Under the pieces are notes generated by a model. It ran no database searches and was not told the origin of the DNA. It saw only the letters and a program-made list of their open reading frames with translations. Of a DNA stretch of 64,000 nucleotides, positions 55,305 to 64,000 are shown piece by piece. Numbering within the stretch: the stretch's first letter is position 1; each line of letters begins with the position of its first letter. The DNA comes from Lepeophtheirus salmonis. Its lineage: Eukaryota; Arthropoda; Copepoda; Siphonostomatoida; Caligidae. Position numbers and translations under genes: made by a program. The stretch covers positions 37,459,403 through 37,523,402 of the forward strand of contig NC_052138.2 of the NCBI RefSeq assembly GCF_016086655.4. The letters are read 5' to 3'.

Positions 55305-55558
55305 TAAACTATATATCATTGAGCACATCTTATACCCCTTGAATTATTAAGGACAACTTGGCCGACTCCATTTGATCCCACAATCATGACTCAGGACTCG
55401 CCTACAACACTAAAAATGAATTAGGAGTTTTCACACTTTGGCAAGGTCATTTTTTTTATTGACCTCAGTAATACAGGTCTTTTTTCAAGTAGAAAAAGAT
55501 ATATCAGTTAACGGGACATTCTAACACTCGCACAATTATCCATACGAGTAAAATAATA

Positions 55559-56685
55559 AGCGTTCAAAAAGTCTTTGACCACCTATATAACGACAATTTA
55601 AGAGTTTTTGTAAAGTTCCAATCAAATTTTCCAAATATATCAGTAGAAACTGAAATCTTAGCTTACGAAATAGTGTATAACATTGTTCTTTGTTCATTTT
55701 CAATAAAAATGGGAGCAAAAAGGTTAGAGATTGACATATTTGTCCACACCTGCCAAAGCAACTCTGATATTTTTAAAATACTGAAGGTTAACCGTCATAC
55801 AGTGTACAAGGTTAGAAAGCCTGTGGAGGATGGATAAATCTTCAAGCATCGACTCAGAAGTGGTAGAACAATAAAATTGACCTCAGAGGCTGCTAAACAT
55901 GCATTTGAGGTGAATCCAACTATGAGCATGTCAAAGTTTGCCAGGAAAATGAAAGTGAGTAAGTCTACAATCTCTAAAGCTGTTCAATGTGCTCGAGGGA
56001 GATGTCTAAGGTATGTTGAGAGTTCTCTAATAATTCTAAATTAAATGAATGTCCGTGTAGAACGCTGTAAGAGAATAATAAATGACCTCAAACAATAAAA
56101 AAGCAGAATGGGTAATTTGTTTTGAAGATACAAAAGAAGTCTTTTGGAACTTTCCAAGATGAAACATCAAGCCGCAGTGATGATGTTTGGGATCATAGCC
56201 TCAAAAGATGACAAAATGTCGCCAATTTAGTATCCAACAGGCTACTACCTAAGAGCAGTTACTACTTAAATATCTTGAAGAACCAATTTTAGCCATATAT
56301 CCACAATACCTTTAAGAAATCTAGGAAGAATTTGTGGGTATTCCAATAAGATGGAAAGACTTTTAGCCTCCACAGTCCCCTGATCTGAATCCTTTGGAAT
56401 TTTCAATAGGGTGGCATATAAAGTCAAAATCTTGTAGGGTCCGCTACAAGAACATCACAAAGCTTCTGTAGAGGACTGTTGGAGGAGGAGGTCCAAGACT
56501 TACATTGCTCAACTAAGCTATACCTTCTGACCTCCTATAGAGGCTGTAATTGAGTGTAGTGGAAATCAAATTCACAATTCATAATGTATAAATAAAAAAG
56601 TATTTTTAAGATGTCCCTGTGTGATCTATTGTACATAGTTAATTGTAGCACATTCAAAGTGGTCAAAGACTTCTCAAACACCCGG
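55559..56685 (+). mobile_element. Near full-length Tc1/mariner relic, family M6
   Basis: TA is found at 55,557-55,558 and 56,686-56,687. The ends share AAGTCTTTGACCAC as an inverted repeat (left 55,569-55,582; right complement of about 56,659-56,672). On the plus strand, 55,709 onward reads MGAKRLEIDIFVHTCQSNSD, IFKILKVNRHTVYKVRKPVE (first HTH), FKHRLRSGRTIKLTSEAAKH and MSMSKFARKMKVSKSTISKA (second HTH). After a decayed stretch come AVMMFGIIASKDDKMSP and, near 56,380, PPQSPDLNPLEFSI, where Glu stands at the third catalytic position. The first Asp is not recognisable and the second is uncertain. Many stops. Confidence 0.65.
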
Positions 56686-57470
56686 TATATATATATATTA
56701 ATAATGTTAAAACAAGCATGATGGGAAAAGCAGATGCGTTTTTGTTTTATTTGTACAAGTGTTTCAGGATGAAGGGGCCAGGCCTTTTTAAGAAAATATA
56801 TTTGTTTCATACTGTATAGTTGTAAAACAAGATTTCCTCCAAGTAAATGAACGTACAGGAAAAAAATAATTAAAAAGAACTTAAGACTAAGTAAGTAGTA
56901 GCCTTTATGCATTTTAATTAACAAACTTCCAAGTCTCTTAGTCAGCAAATATGAAAACTGTATGAAAGATTTACGATGATGTGAGTTCTCAAGCAAACAT
57001 TTTAAGTGTACAGTTCTGCATGCATAATGTACACGGATCGATTTTATGGAAATTAAAAAAATACATATATATTTTTTTGTCTGGAAAACATTGGTTATTG
57101 ATGATGTCTAATTACAATAACAAAAATTTATTATGCAATGATTATTCGTCCTTACATATAATATGGATGAATGTTTTAAATCATGAAACGAAGCACACAT
57201 GGAGAGTGGCAGGAATATATTATGTAGTTTCCTTTTCAATCTTACATATGAGCCTACTTATAAGTGATGCAAAGGTGGACTTTAAGCCCATGGGTTGTTT
57301 ACCAATACATTTCGTAATAGACAGTTAATTCTGCACTCTGTTGTAATACCTACAGAGTGCACCATCTATATGTACAACGAAAATGATTTTTTTTCAGACG
57401 CAATTTTCTCTCTCATCAGTTATCAGATTGAAAAAAAAGTAAAACCAAATTCTGAAAGCTTGATGGATTT
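56686..57470. other. AT-rich DNA with no supported gene
   Basis: The opposing frames at 56,535 (minus, 153 codons) and 56,981 (plus, 115 codons) overlap M6 or T-rich DNA and show no domain. I regard them as chance. Confidence 0.4.
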
Positions 57471-57800
57471 TTATTTAATAAAATCACTGGCAGCCTCAAC
57501 TACAGTGTCTATACGAGGCCGAAAGCGTGAGCAGGCCTACACCACTTAATCCCTTGGCAAATCCTGGAATTCTGTCTTGATCCGACTGATAAGTTCGTTT
57601 TTCATGCTGCAGGGGTTCGGTTAGTTTATAGTTCCATCGCACCCATACACAAAAATTCCATTGAATTTAGATCCAACAATTTAGATCCAACAATTTTGGA
57701 TACAAAAGTCTTACGAGATGAAGTAGTCAAAATTTTCTTGGAGACATTTCAGACTTTTTTTTTTCGAGGTGTGGCAGGGAGCCAAGTCATTCACCGACCT
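57471..57800 (-). pseudogene. Tc1/mariner transposase C-terminal relic, family M7
   Basis: Minus-strand segments in order: SVNDLAPCHTSKKK (second catalytic Asp near 57,787), LQENFDYFIS, LDLNSMEFLCMGAMEL (third block, Glu for Asp) and TNRTPAA. Then, in a clean frame, ELISRIKTEFQDLPRD and ACSRFRPRIDTVVEAASDFI, K, stop at 57,471-57,473. The last part is a well-kept transposase C-terminus. Minus-strand sequence from 57,860 to 58,090 (KPENLEKLMNSVNAKQKTEK...) is open but not recognisable as the N-terminal part. The plus-strand 131-codon frame is a shadow. Confidence 0.6.
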
Positions 57801-58285
57801 CAAATTCCCTCCGAACCTTACAAACGAAGTCTCACTGAGTCTCCGAGTTCGAGCAATTGTTATATTGTCACTCCCGTTGCTGATTCCAAGGTGGGCTTTG
57901 TGCCTTTTCCAAAAATTTGGACATCGAATTCATTAATTGATTTCATTTTTTTCCAACTGCCTATGTACGTGCATTGGCCCAAAATAATGGCTTTGTATCT
58001 TACGCACTGTCTATTATCAACGTATTTTTCAGTTTTTTGCTTCGCATTCACAGAATTCATGAGTTTTTCCAGATTTTCTGGCTTTGATTAATCAGTTATA
58101 GTTCCTTCATTAGCGGCAATATTACCCCCAACGATTTTTTCCACAACCTTTTACAACAATCATTTTACAGTTAACTGGGTATATAGATATGTTATATATT
58201 CAAAAATAAACTTTTGAATCTTCTCCTCCGTCTTTTCTACCTAGCAACATTGTTTGTTCTACAATCTACTAATAAAAATTAGAAG
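57801..58285. other. Possible continuation of M7 or unassigned
   Basis: The 66-codon minus frame here is charged and protein-like (YVDNRQCVRYKAIILGQCTY) but I cannot place it in a transposase or any other family. Confidence 0.25.
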
Positions 58286-58290
58286 GGAAG

Positions 58291-58477
58291 GGAAGATTGC
58301 ATTAGCCAGTTAATTCGTCTTGGATTGCCGCAATTCAAATGAATACTTATGATTATTCAATCTGTTCAATAATTTTTCATGCAGTTATATTAAGGGGAGA
58401 TTGCATTTACCAGTTATTTCGTCTTGGATTGCTTCAATTCAAATGAACATTTATTGCTGCAATTCAAATGAATACTT
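58291..58477 (+). repeat. Local tandem duplication, two and a half units
   Basis: Units at 58,291-58,349 and 58,394-58,452 share GGGAGATTGCATT..CCAGTTA, then TTCGTCTTGGATTGC, CAATTCAAATGAA. A third partial unit (TTGCTGCAATTCAAATGAAT) follows at 58,453-58,477. Non-coding. Confidence 0.7.
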
Positions 58478-58821
58478 CTGAGAATTTAATATTTTCCATA
58501 AAGACAAATAGTGACATTATATAACTAATTTGACATAATACTTTGGAAATATTTTGAAGTACCTATGGCCCATAAGCATTCTATTGAAGCATTGGATATT
58601 ACTCAGGATACAAATTTATTTGGAGTTAAGTAATTTTAAAGCTGTTTTATAGTTGGTACATGTATTAAGTGATATTCACTTTAGGCAATTTAGGAGTAGG
58701 TTAGTTCACATCACACTTTGATTATCATTCCTCATACATCCGTGAAACGGGCAGACTCATACTAGTATAATAAACAAATTTTATTGTTATATGAGTAAAG
58801 GCTTGCTCACAAAGCCTACTA

Positions 58822-59940
58822 ACTCCATTTGATAAGTTATTGGAGCACAATGCATAAATTTTATGTAAAAACGTTGCTATTTTAAAATCTATTTAGATTT
58901 GCTAAGTAGCAAATAAGTTGGAATTAACTCATGTTACTTTGTTTGCTAGTAAATTTATTAAAGGAAGAAAATCTGCAAAATATTGTTTTTTCGGTGGAGG
59001 CAAGGCAAAAAACTGAAAGACATATGGATAATATGTTTTAATAAGAGAGGGCAGAATTGGCATATGGGGTGGTAGGTATAAGCTCAGTGTTGGAAATTGG
59101 TTGTATTTTGGGCATGTTAAAAAAAGGAAACCCAAAATCAATCTGGAAATTTGGAGAATGTTATAGAGGAGAGCAGATTGTTGTCATTACATTTAATTTG
59201 ATCAGCTACAAGCATCTATGACAAGAGGGGAAGGAGATATGGAAATATACAAGTGCATAGGTAGGAATTAATCCGATGCTTACTCAATACTCTGAGTCCA
59301 ACAAGGACTGAAAATTAAAACTCAGTAACAAATCTTCATAATTACTCCCCTTCTTTAATGAGTACGTCCCCATATTTAATGGTGGAGAGTAAAGAAATGT
59401 CGACAATACACTTTTATTTTCCCCATAGTTTCCGCTTCCCCTGATTGGTCAGATGGAGTTTCACCTATAATTGAAAGGGATATGATTTTTGTAGAGTGCG
59501 AGAAAAGGTGGCAGCAAGACCCTTGGTATTATTGAATTCATACCCTTGTTAACATCAGCTGTCCGGTATATGATTGTGAGGGGGAAAATAAATTGCTGCT
59601 GTTATAAAGAGTAACTAAACCTTCTACATTTAAAATATCATTAGTGCAGGGAAAGTATTGGGTCGATTTTTGGTGGAGTATCGGATTAAGAGGCACTATC
59701 GAACTATGAAATCATACTCGGCAAAATCCATCTTATGGACCCTTCCCTATATATAGGGAAGGGTCCATAAAGTATTTAGGCATACTCCTACTTTGCCCGT
59801 TGTTCTACAAAAAATCGACCTATCACTGTTTAAATTAATATACATTAACGCCATTATTAAAGAACCAACAAAAAAAAAGGAAAAAAGCACATGCACCAAA
59901 CGTTTTTTTCCAAAAATCATATCCCAAACTAGACAGTGTA
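58822..59940 (+). repeat. Longest R1 copy
   Basis: 58,822-59,340 matches the complement of 51,830-52,345. 59,520-59,660 and 59,825-59,940 match the downstream extension of the 38.8 kb copy (CTTCTACATTT..., TTAGTGCAGGGAA, later AAAGCACATGCACC against AGGACACGCAACA). A foldback element (59,660-59,823) interrupts it. Confidence 0.6.
59660..59823. repeat. Foldback element with a perfect 38-bp palindrome
   Basis: GGTCGATTTTT near 59,662 is repeated inverted (AAAAATCGACC) near 59,811-59,821. GGAGTATCGG and AGGAGTATGCC form a second pair further in. At the centre, 59,733-59,770 is a perfect palindrome whose two halves (TTATGGACCCTTCCCTATA) meet without a spacer. The surrounding R1 sequence continues on either side, so this is an insertion. 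Confidence 0.8.
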
Positions 59941-60278
59941 GTTAGGGATGTTAATATTGGCTAAATTGACGTGAGTTTAAAACCCACACCTGTCATAATT
60001 TCCTATAAAACTTTGAGGGAAGATAAATCTGCTGACAGAGGTCCCTACAACCTATAGAGTTCTATACTTGCTGATACGTTATAATTTGTAAAATAGGGAA
60101 GAATAATTAATATTAGCCTTCATATTATTTATACACTTACAATAGGTGACTGTTGGACAGGGTTTGACTGTTTTTATATAAATTTTTTCATCTTTTTTTT
60201 GTGTTATCACATATGGAATCCAAAATAGTCAAACAAGTAAGTCAAAAATTGAGTAATTAAACGTATAGAATAATCAAA
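59941..60278. other. AT-rich DNA with no supported gene
   Basis: Nothing recognised. Confidence 0.4.
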
Positions 60279-60456
60279 CATGTTCCTATGATATTTTTTT
60301 GGGCCTCCGTGGTCATTAAGAGGCTGATTTTTGACCTAAATAAAACCTACTTTTCCATCTCTCTATATCTCCCTTCCCCCTTAAATGTTTATTTCCTTCT
60401 ACCTTCACTCTTTGTTTCTACTTCCTTTTTTTAAGCCCTGCAAAAAGGGCACCCCA
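60279..60456 (+). repeat. Interspersed repeat family R4, copy 2
   Basis: CATGTTCCTATGATATTTTT, TTTTTGACCTAAATAAAACC, a CT-rich tract with CTCTATATCTCCCTTCC, and a terminal GGGCACCCC. Collinear with 62,128-62,292. Confidence 0.5.
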
Positions 60457-62127
60457 TGATGGTATATATTAAAAAACATCACGTTTAACATTAGTTAAAA
60501 GCAGAAAAAAACAAATATTAGTATAAATTTGAGGCTTATATGAATCCTGGAATCAGAAAGAGTTTGTTTGGGAGTTGGTGTATTTGTCTTGCGACTTAGA
60601 TAAAAGCGATAAAAGTGTTTATTTTTTCACTTCTTTACGGGCCCTATTGAAATTCTAAATAAGATTTTATTAACTATAAGTATACTTTTTTTTTTGCAAT
60701 ACTTGACGGCGGAATTATTCTATTTGTGTTCTAGTAAAATTTGTTCATTATTCACAATTATTAAGATTTTTGATTAATTATGTAGTTACACTATTTAATA
60801 TTTACCAATGCTGTAAAAATGAATACTTATGTCTTATAATTCAGGTCATATACTATTAACATCATGTACTTTTTCATTTATTGATATAAAATCAAACTTT
60901 TGTTTCAATAGTAATGATTTTCTGGGATTCTACAAGAATCCTTAGATAACACTGAAAGTTTCCCAAAATCCGGGGAATCAAGAATAGTATGTACCGAGTA
61001 GTGTTAAATTGTGGCTCGTCTAAATTAAAACATCTGTGATTCAGTCGATTTTTTTACTTGATCTTCTAAATACGGATAAATGTATAAAACAAACTCGTAT
61101 CAGTACTAGATTTGTAACAATTAAGGAAAAATAAGATAAATTATAATTAATCATCCGCATATTAAAGTGAGATAAAATAGATTACTTTATTAATATACTT
61201 TGATTTGATTATAATTGATAAATAGAGTCAAATTCATAGAGATGAATCCTCTCTCTCTCTGTGTTGATAATATATAATCTCAAGATCGTATTACGTATTT
61301 ATTTTGAAAAGGGAAATGAACAGGATTCTTATTTTGAAGAATTTATTACAAGTGATTTTATTGTGAACAAAGAATCAGATAAAGAATTTTAGCTGGATAT
61401 ATAATTTACACATAAAACTACACTCTTCACTTTACTAAACATTTAGAAATCATATACTGAATCTACTATTTTAATGTTTAAATAATTTAAAAAAATCCCT
61501 AGCCCTTAGTCTACCAGGTGGATGCAATAAAACGCATATGCCTTATAGGCCCATATCGTTACCAAATCCAAAATGTATGATACTGCTCATGATTTCATAG
61601 AAACCTAAGTTCCAATGTTCTTTGTTAGTTAGAAAACTTATGATATACATCTTCTTATATGTATAGATACTTGACTCTGTTTTTGTATTAAATAACAGCA
61701 GTTACTAAAGTGGAAGAGTGAACCAACAAAAACAGGGGGGTCGAAGCAGCTATGGCTGCAAGGAGTCAAGACCTAAAAGATAGTTAAGCTCTCTAGGTAC
61801 AAGCTACAAAAACAGTAACTTCTAGTTGAAAAGACTACTATAGATTTAATAACCCCTCTTAGGAATAGAAAGTTCATTTAAACAAATCTAAGATGATCAT
61901 AGTCCCTTAATTTAATTGAAATTCCTATCAAAATTATTGGCCCCATGGAGGAAGCTTCTACATGAGCCACCACAGATATGAGTGGAGAGAAAAAATTTGT
62001 TTCTTACCAAAAAGGCCAAGATTATCATTAAAAAGATAACTATAGAGGGAAATAGTCCTTGGTTATGTCAAGAATAGTGAAAATTGAGTTAAATAGGAAG
62101 GAGAGAGCATATGTAGTAATAAGTAAG
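60457..62127. other. AT-rich DNA with no supported gene
   Basis: About 1.7 kb without a gene that I can support; a CT microsatellite lies at 61,248-61,260. Confidence 0.4.
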
Positions 62128-62292
62128 CATGTTACTATGATACTTTTTTGGGACCGCCGAAGACATTTAAAGGCTGTTTTTGACCGAAATAAAAAGAGTT
62201 GTCCCTTTTCTCTTAACTGTATAATATTTTACCTTCATTCTTTGTTTCTATTCCCCTCTATCTAGCCCTCCAACGGAGGCATCCTCTCCCAT
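62128..62292 (+). repeat. Interspersed repeat family R4, copy 3
   Basis: CATGTTACTATGATACTTTT, GTTTTTGACCGAAATAAAAA, TTACCTTCATTCTTTGTTTC and AGGCATCCTCTCCC. The last of these is the complement-orientation counterpart of the GAGGATG edge seen at 3,320. The 68-codon frame through it is a by-product. Confidence 0.5.
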
Positions 62293-63125
62293 TATTATAT
62301 ACTCTTGAAAATTATATTTATCAAAAATATGTCATAAATTCACCATGCAACAGCTGGGATGAACCCATGCAATAACAGCACCCTCAAGTCAAACCTCGTC
62401 ACTCTATATATTATTTTTGATTTTTACACATGGTTTGTGGCCCTTTTGGCATTATGTGATTGAGGGCATTTACCATGATTTTTCATTACTATTTTTTTTT
62501 TTTTTTTTTTTTGACCAAACTTTTACAATTTTGACAGAATATTTTTTGTAAAGCTTTACCATATTCTTTCAATGAAAAATCGTGTTCATCGAACATAGAA
62601 GATAGGAAAATGAGAACAATTTGTAGTATTTGCCAATCACATGTTAGTCTCAAAGATTTACAATTAATTTATACTTTTTATTTTAAAAAGTTAATATTAT
62701 CTTTTTTATTCTTAACATTATCTAACTAATATGCAGTAACAATTATCCTCCTATATAAATTATAAAAAGATAATAATTTACGTAGCACAGCGTCGCAATG
62801 TGTCAATAATACACAAATTAGTTATAATTATTATGTGTCTAGTGAACCCCATTTAGTATGAATGATATATAATTTTTTTTGGTAGACTAAGTGCATAAGG
62901 CATAAAGACTCAATTTTTAAAACGATACCAGTTCAGGTTATCGTTATTCGGCATATATTTTTTGTATTAAATAAGTTTTAACAGAAGTGCAAAGATTATT
63001 TGTATATTCATATAGTGGAAAAAAAACTAAATTTATAGACAACTCAAGGATTTAGAGCAAAAAAAAAGTATCCTATTTCTGGCCAATGCCACAATTGGCT
63101 TATTTACGGAAAATTTTGATTATTT
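62293..63125. other. AT-rich DNA with no supported gene
   Basis: Contains a poly-T run at about 62,491-62,511. Nothing else recognised. Confidence 0.4.
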
Positions 63126-63129
63126 TTGA

Positions 63130-63403
63130 CTATATGGAGCTTTAATGGACTTCTGGATGTTGTATGCAGTCCGGATGGAGATGCCAACGGCCTTTGTAGT
63201 CTTCTCGGGACTATCACCGTCGTGGAGAAGATTGCACACGCGATACCTTTTTGCTGTTTTACACATAGAGACATGTCATAAATACAAAACTTGTTTATTT
63301 TTGTTTCAGCTGTCGTTTGGTACCGTAATGAAACATTGTAATTAAAAATAGCCTGGAGAAAGTCGTAATTAAATGCTACTACAAGTTTTGGGTGCCCATT
63401 CTG
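63130..63403 (-). pseudogene. M5 element end with transposase N-terminus
   Basis: The minus strand from 63,403 starts with the M5 terminal repeat (CAGAATGGGCACCCAAAACT..., then TTTAATTACGA), flanked by TA at 63,404-63,405. It then reads RVCNLLHDGDSPEKTTKAVG and ISIRTAYNIQKSIKAP, the M5 helix-turn-helix. Nothing further is recognisable to the left. The plus-strand 66-codon frame is its shadow. Confidence 0.6.
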
Positions 63404-63409
63404 TATATA

Positions 63410-64000
63410 TCTCTCAGACAGACAGGTATTTATTAATTAATTAATTATTGGATATAAATTGAGATTAACGCTTACTTCAAACAGGATAAAAATTGAATAA
63501 GATATACATAAACATATATATATTTAATTTAAATAAAAAAGTCCCAGCATAGATTAAATTTTTTTAATAAAAGAAGTCATCATTTGTTTGGAAGAAAATA
63601 TATCGTTAAGAATTAATGAATGCCTATGTCCAAAAAAGTTTCCCTAAAAATAGATTATAAAAAATTAAAAGTAATTGTCTGTTCCAAAGTATTCTGGTAA
63701 AAATATCAAACAAAAAACGAGCCACGCATTAATATTTCTATTCTATTCCGAATTAAAAATTATTTTCATAAAATAAAAAATTAAAGGAAAAGAGCCTCGC
63801 ACATTTACCTTTAACCTGACCCCACCCACAGTAAAACTTGCCCTGAGTCCAGCCTAGATAATTAGGAAGGCACAAACTTCATACGGAAAATATTGAAAGA
63901 AAGATGATTATCATGCCATGATACAAGGCACCATTTTCATTGGCTAATAAATGGCCCTGAAAATAATTTTTTTTTAATGAGCTACCTTTTATTTATTTCT
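63410..64000. other. AT-rich DNA with no supported gene
   Basis: No gene recognised up to the end of the window. Confidence 0.4.

Noticed and set aside
56535..56996. 153-codon minus-strand frame, the second longest in the window
   Set aside because: It overlaps the 3' end of the M6 element on the opposite strand and reads as hydrophobic low-complexity sequence; a chance frame.
57696..58091. 131-codon plus-strand frame
   Set aside because: It lies opposite the M7 transposase C-terminus, whose conserved motifs are on the minus strand.
1..64000. CRISPR arrays, bacterial operons, viral genomes
   Set aside because: No spaced identical short repeats, no closely packed frames with ribosome-binding sites, and no viral structural or replication genes were seen.

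Overview
The window is eukaryotic nuclear DNA that is strongly AT-rich. It has many homopolymer tracts, no bacterial-style operons, no ribosomal or tRNA gene that I can see, and no complete host protein-coding gene. The wording of many transposase fragments fits what I know of caligid copepods such as the salmon louse Lepeophtheirus. That assignment is an inference from transposon content, not proof. Almost everything that can be supported is mobile-element debris. All copies carry stops, frameshifts or deletions, so no autonomous element is apparent.

Layout. 0-9 kb: a T-rich repeat, a Tc1/mariner N-terminal relic (2.2 kb), further repeats, two relics of an internally deleted mariner-like family (here M1) and a separate transposase C-terminus (6.2 kb). 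10.3-11.2 kb: the best-bounded element, 892 bp with terminal inverted repeats (TIRs) and TA duplications, but lacking the middle of its transposase. 13.1-13.8 kb: a mariner fragment beside a processed RpS25 pseudogene. 19.7-20.5 kb: a mariner whose two halves are in opposite orientation. 22.8-23.7 kb: a third transposase family (M3). 24.4-25.8 kb: a LINE endonuclease relic with an M1 fragment at its end. 26.9-30.0 kb: two relics of one family (M4), one rearranged. 35.8-36.98 kb: a long T-rich repeat next to a small transposase relic (M5). 38.8-40.1 kb: copies of the main interspersed repeat (R1). 40.6-41.1 kb: another M1 relic. 43.3-44.1 kb: a Tc1 element of the type common in fish. 45.0-48.0 kb: a P-element/THAP9-like transposase pseudogene with a recognisable spliceosomal intron, flanked by M3 relics. 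48.7-54.7 kb: two hAT-like non-autonomous elements and many R1 copies. 55.0-57.8 kb: a 277-bp non-autonomous element and two more transposase relics (M6, M7). 58.3-64 kb: tandem duplications, a long R1 copy interrupted by a foldback palindrome, and an M5 end.

Possible host sequence is limited to a few short candidate exons. Two on the plus strand (41,884-41,953 and 49,712-49,828) have good splice signals and compatible phase and could belong to one gene with long, transposon-filled introns. One on the minus strand (44.2-44.5 kb) is also protein-like. I recognise none of them. The window is best read as intronic or intergenic DNA that has collected several waves of DNA transposons. Several of those families spread as internally deleted passengers, and at least one retroposition of a ribosomal-protein mRNA occurred.
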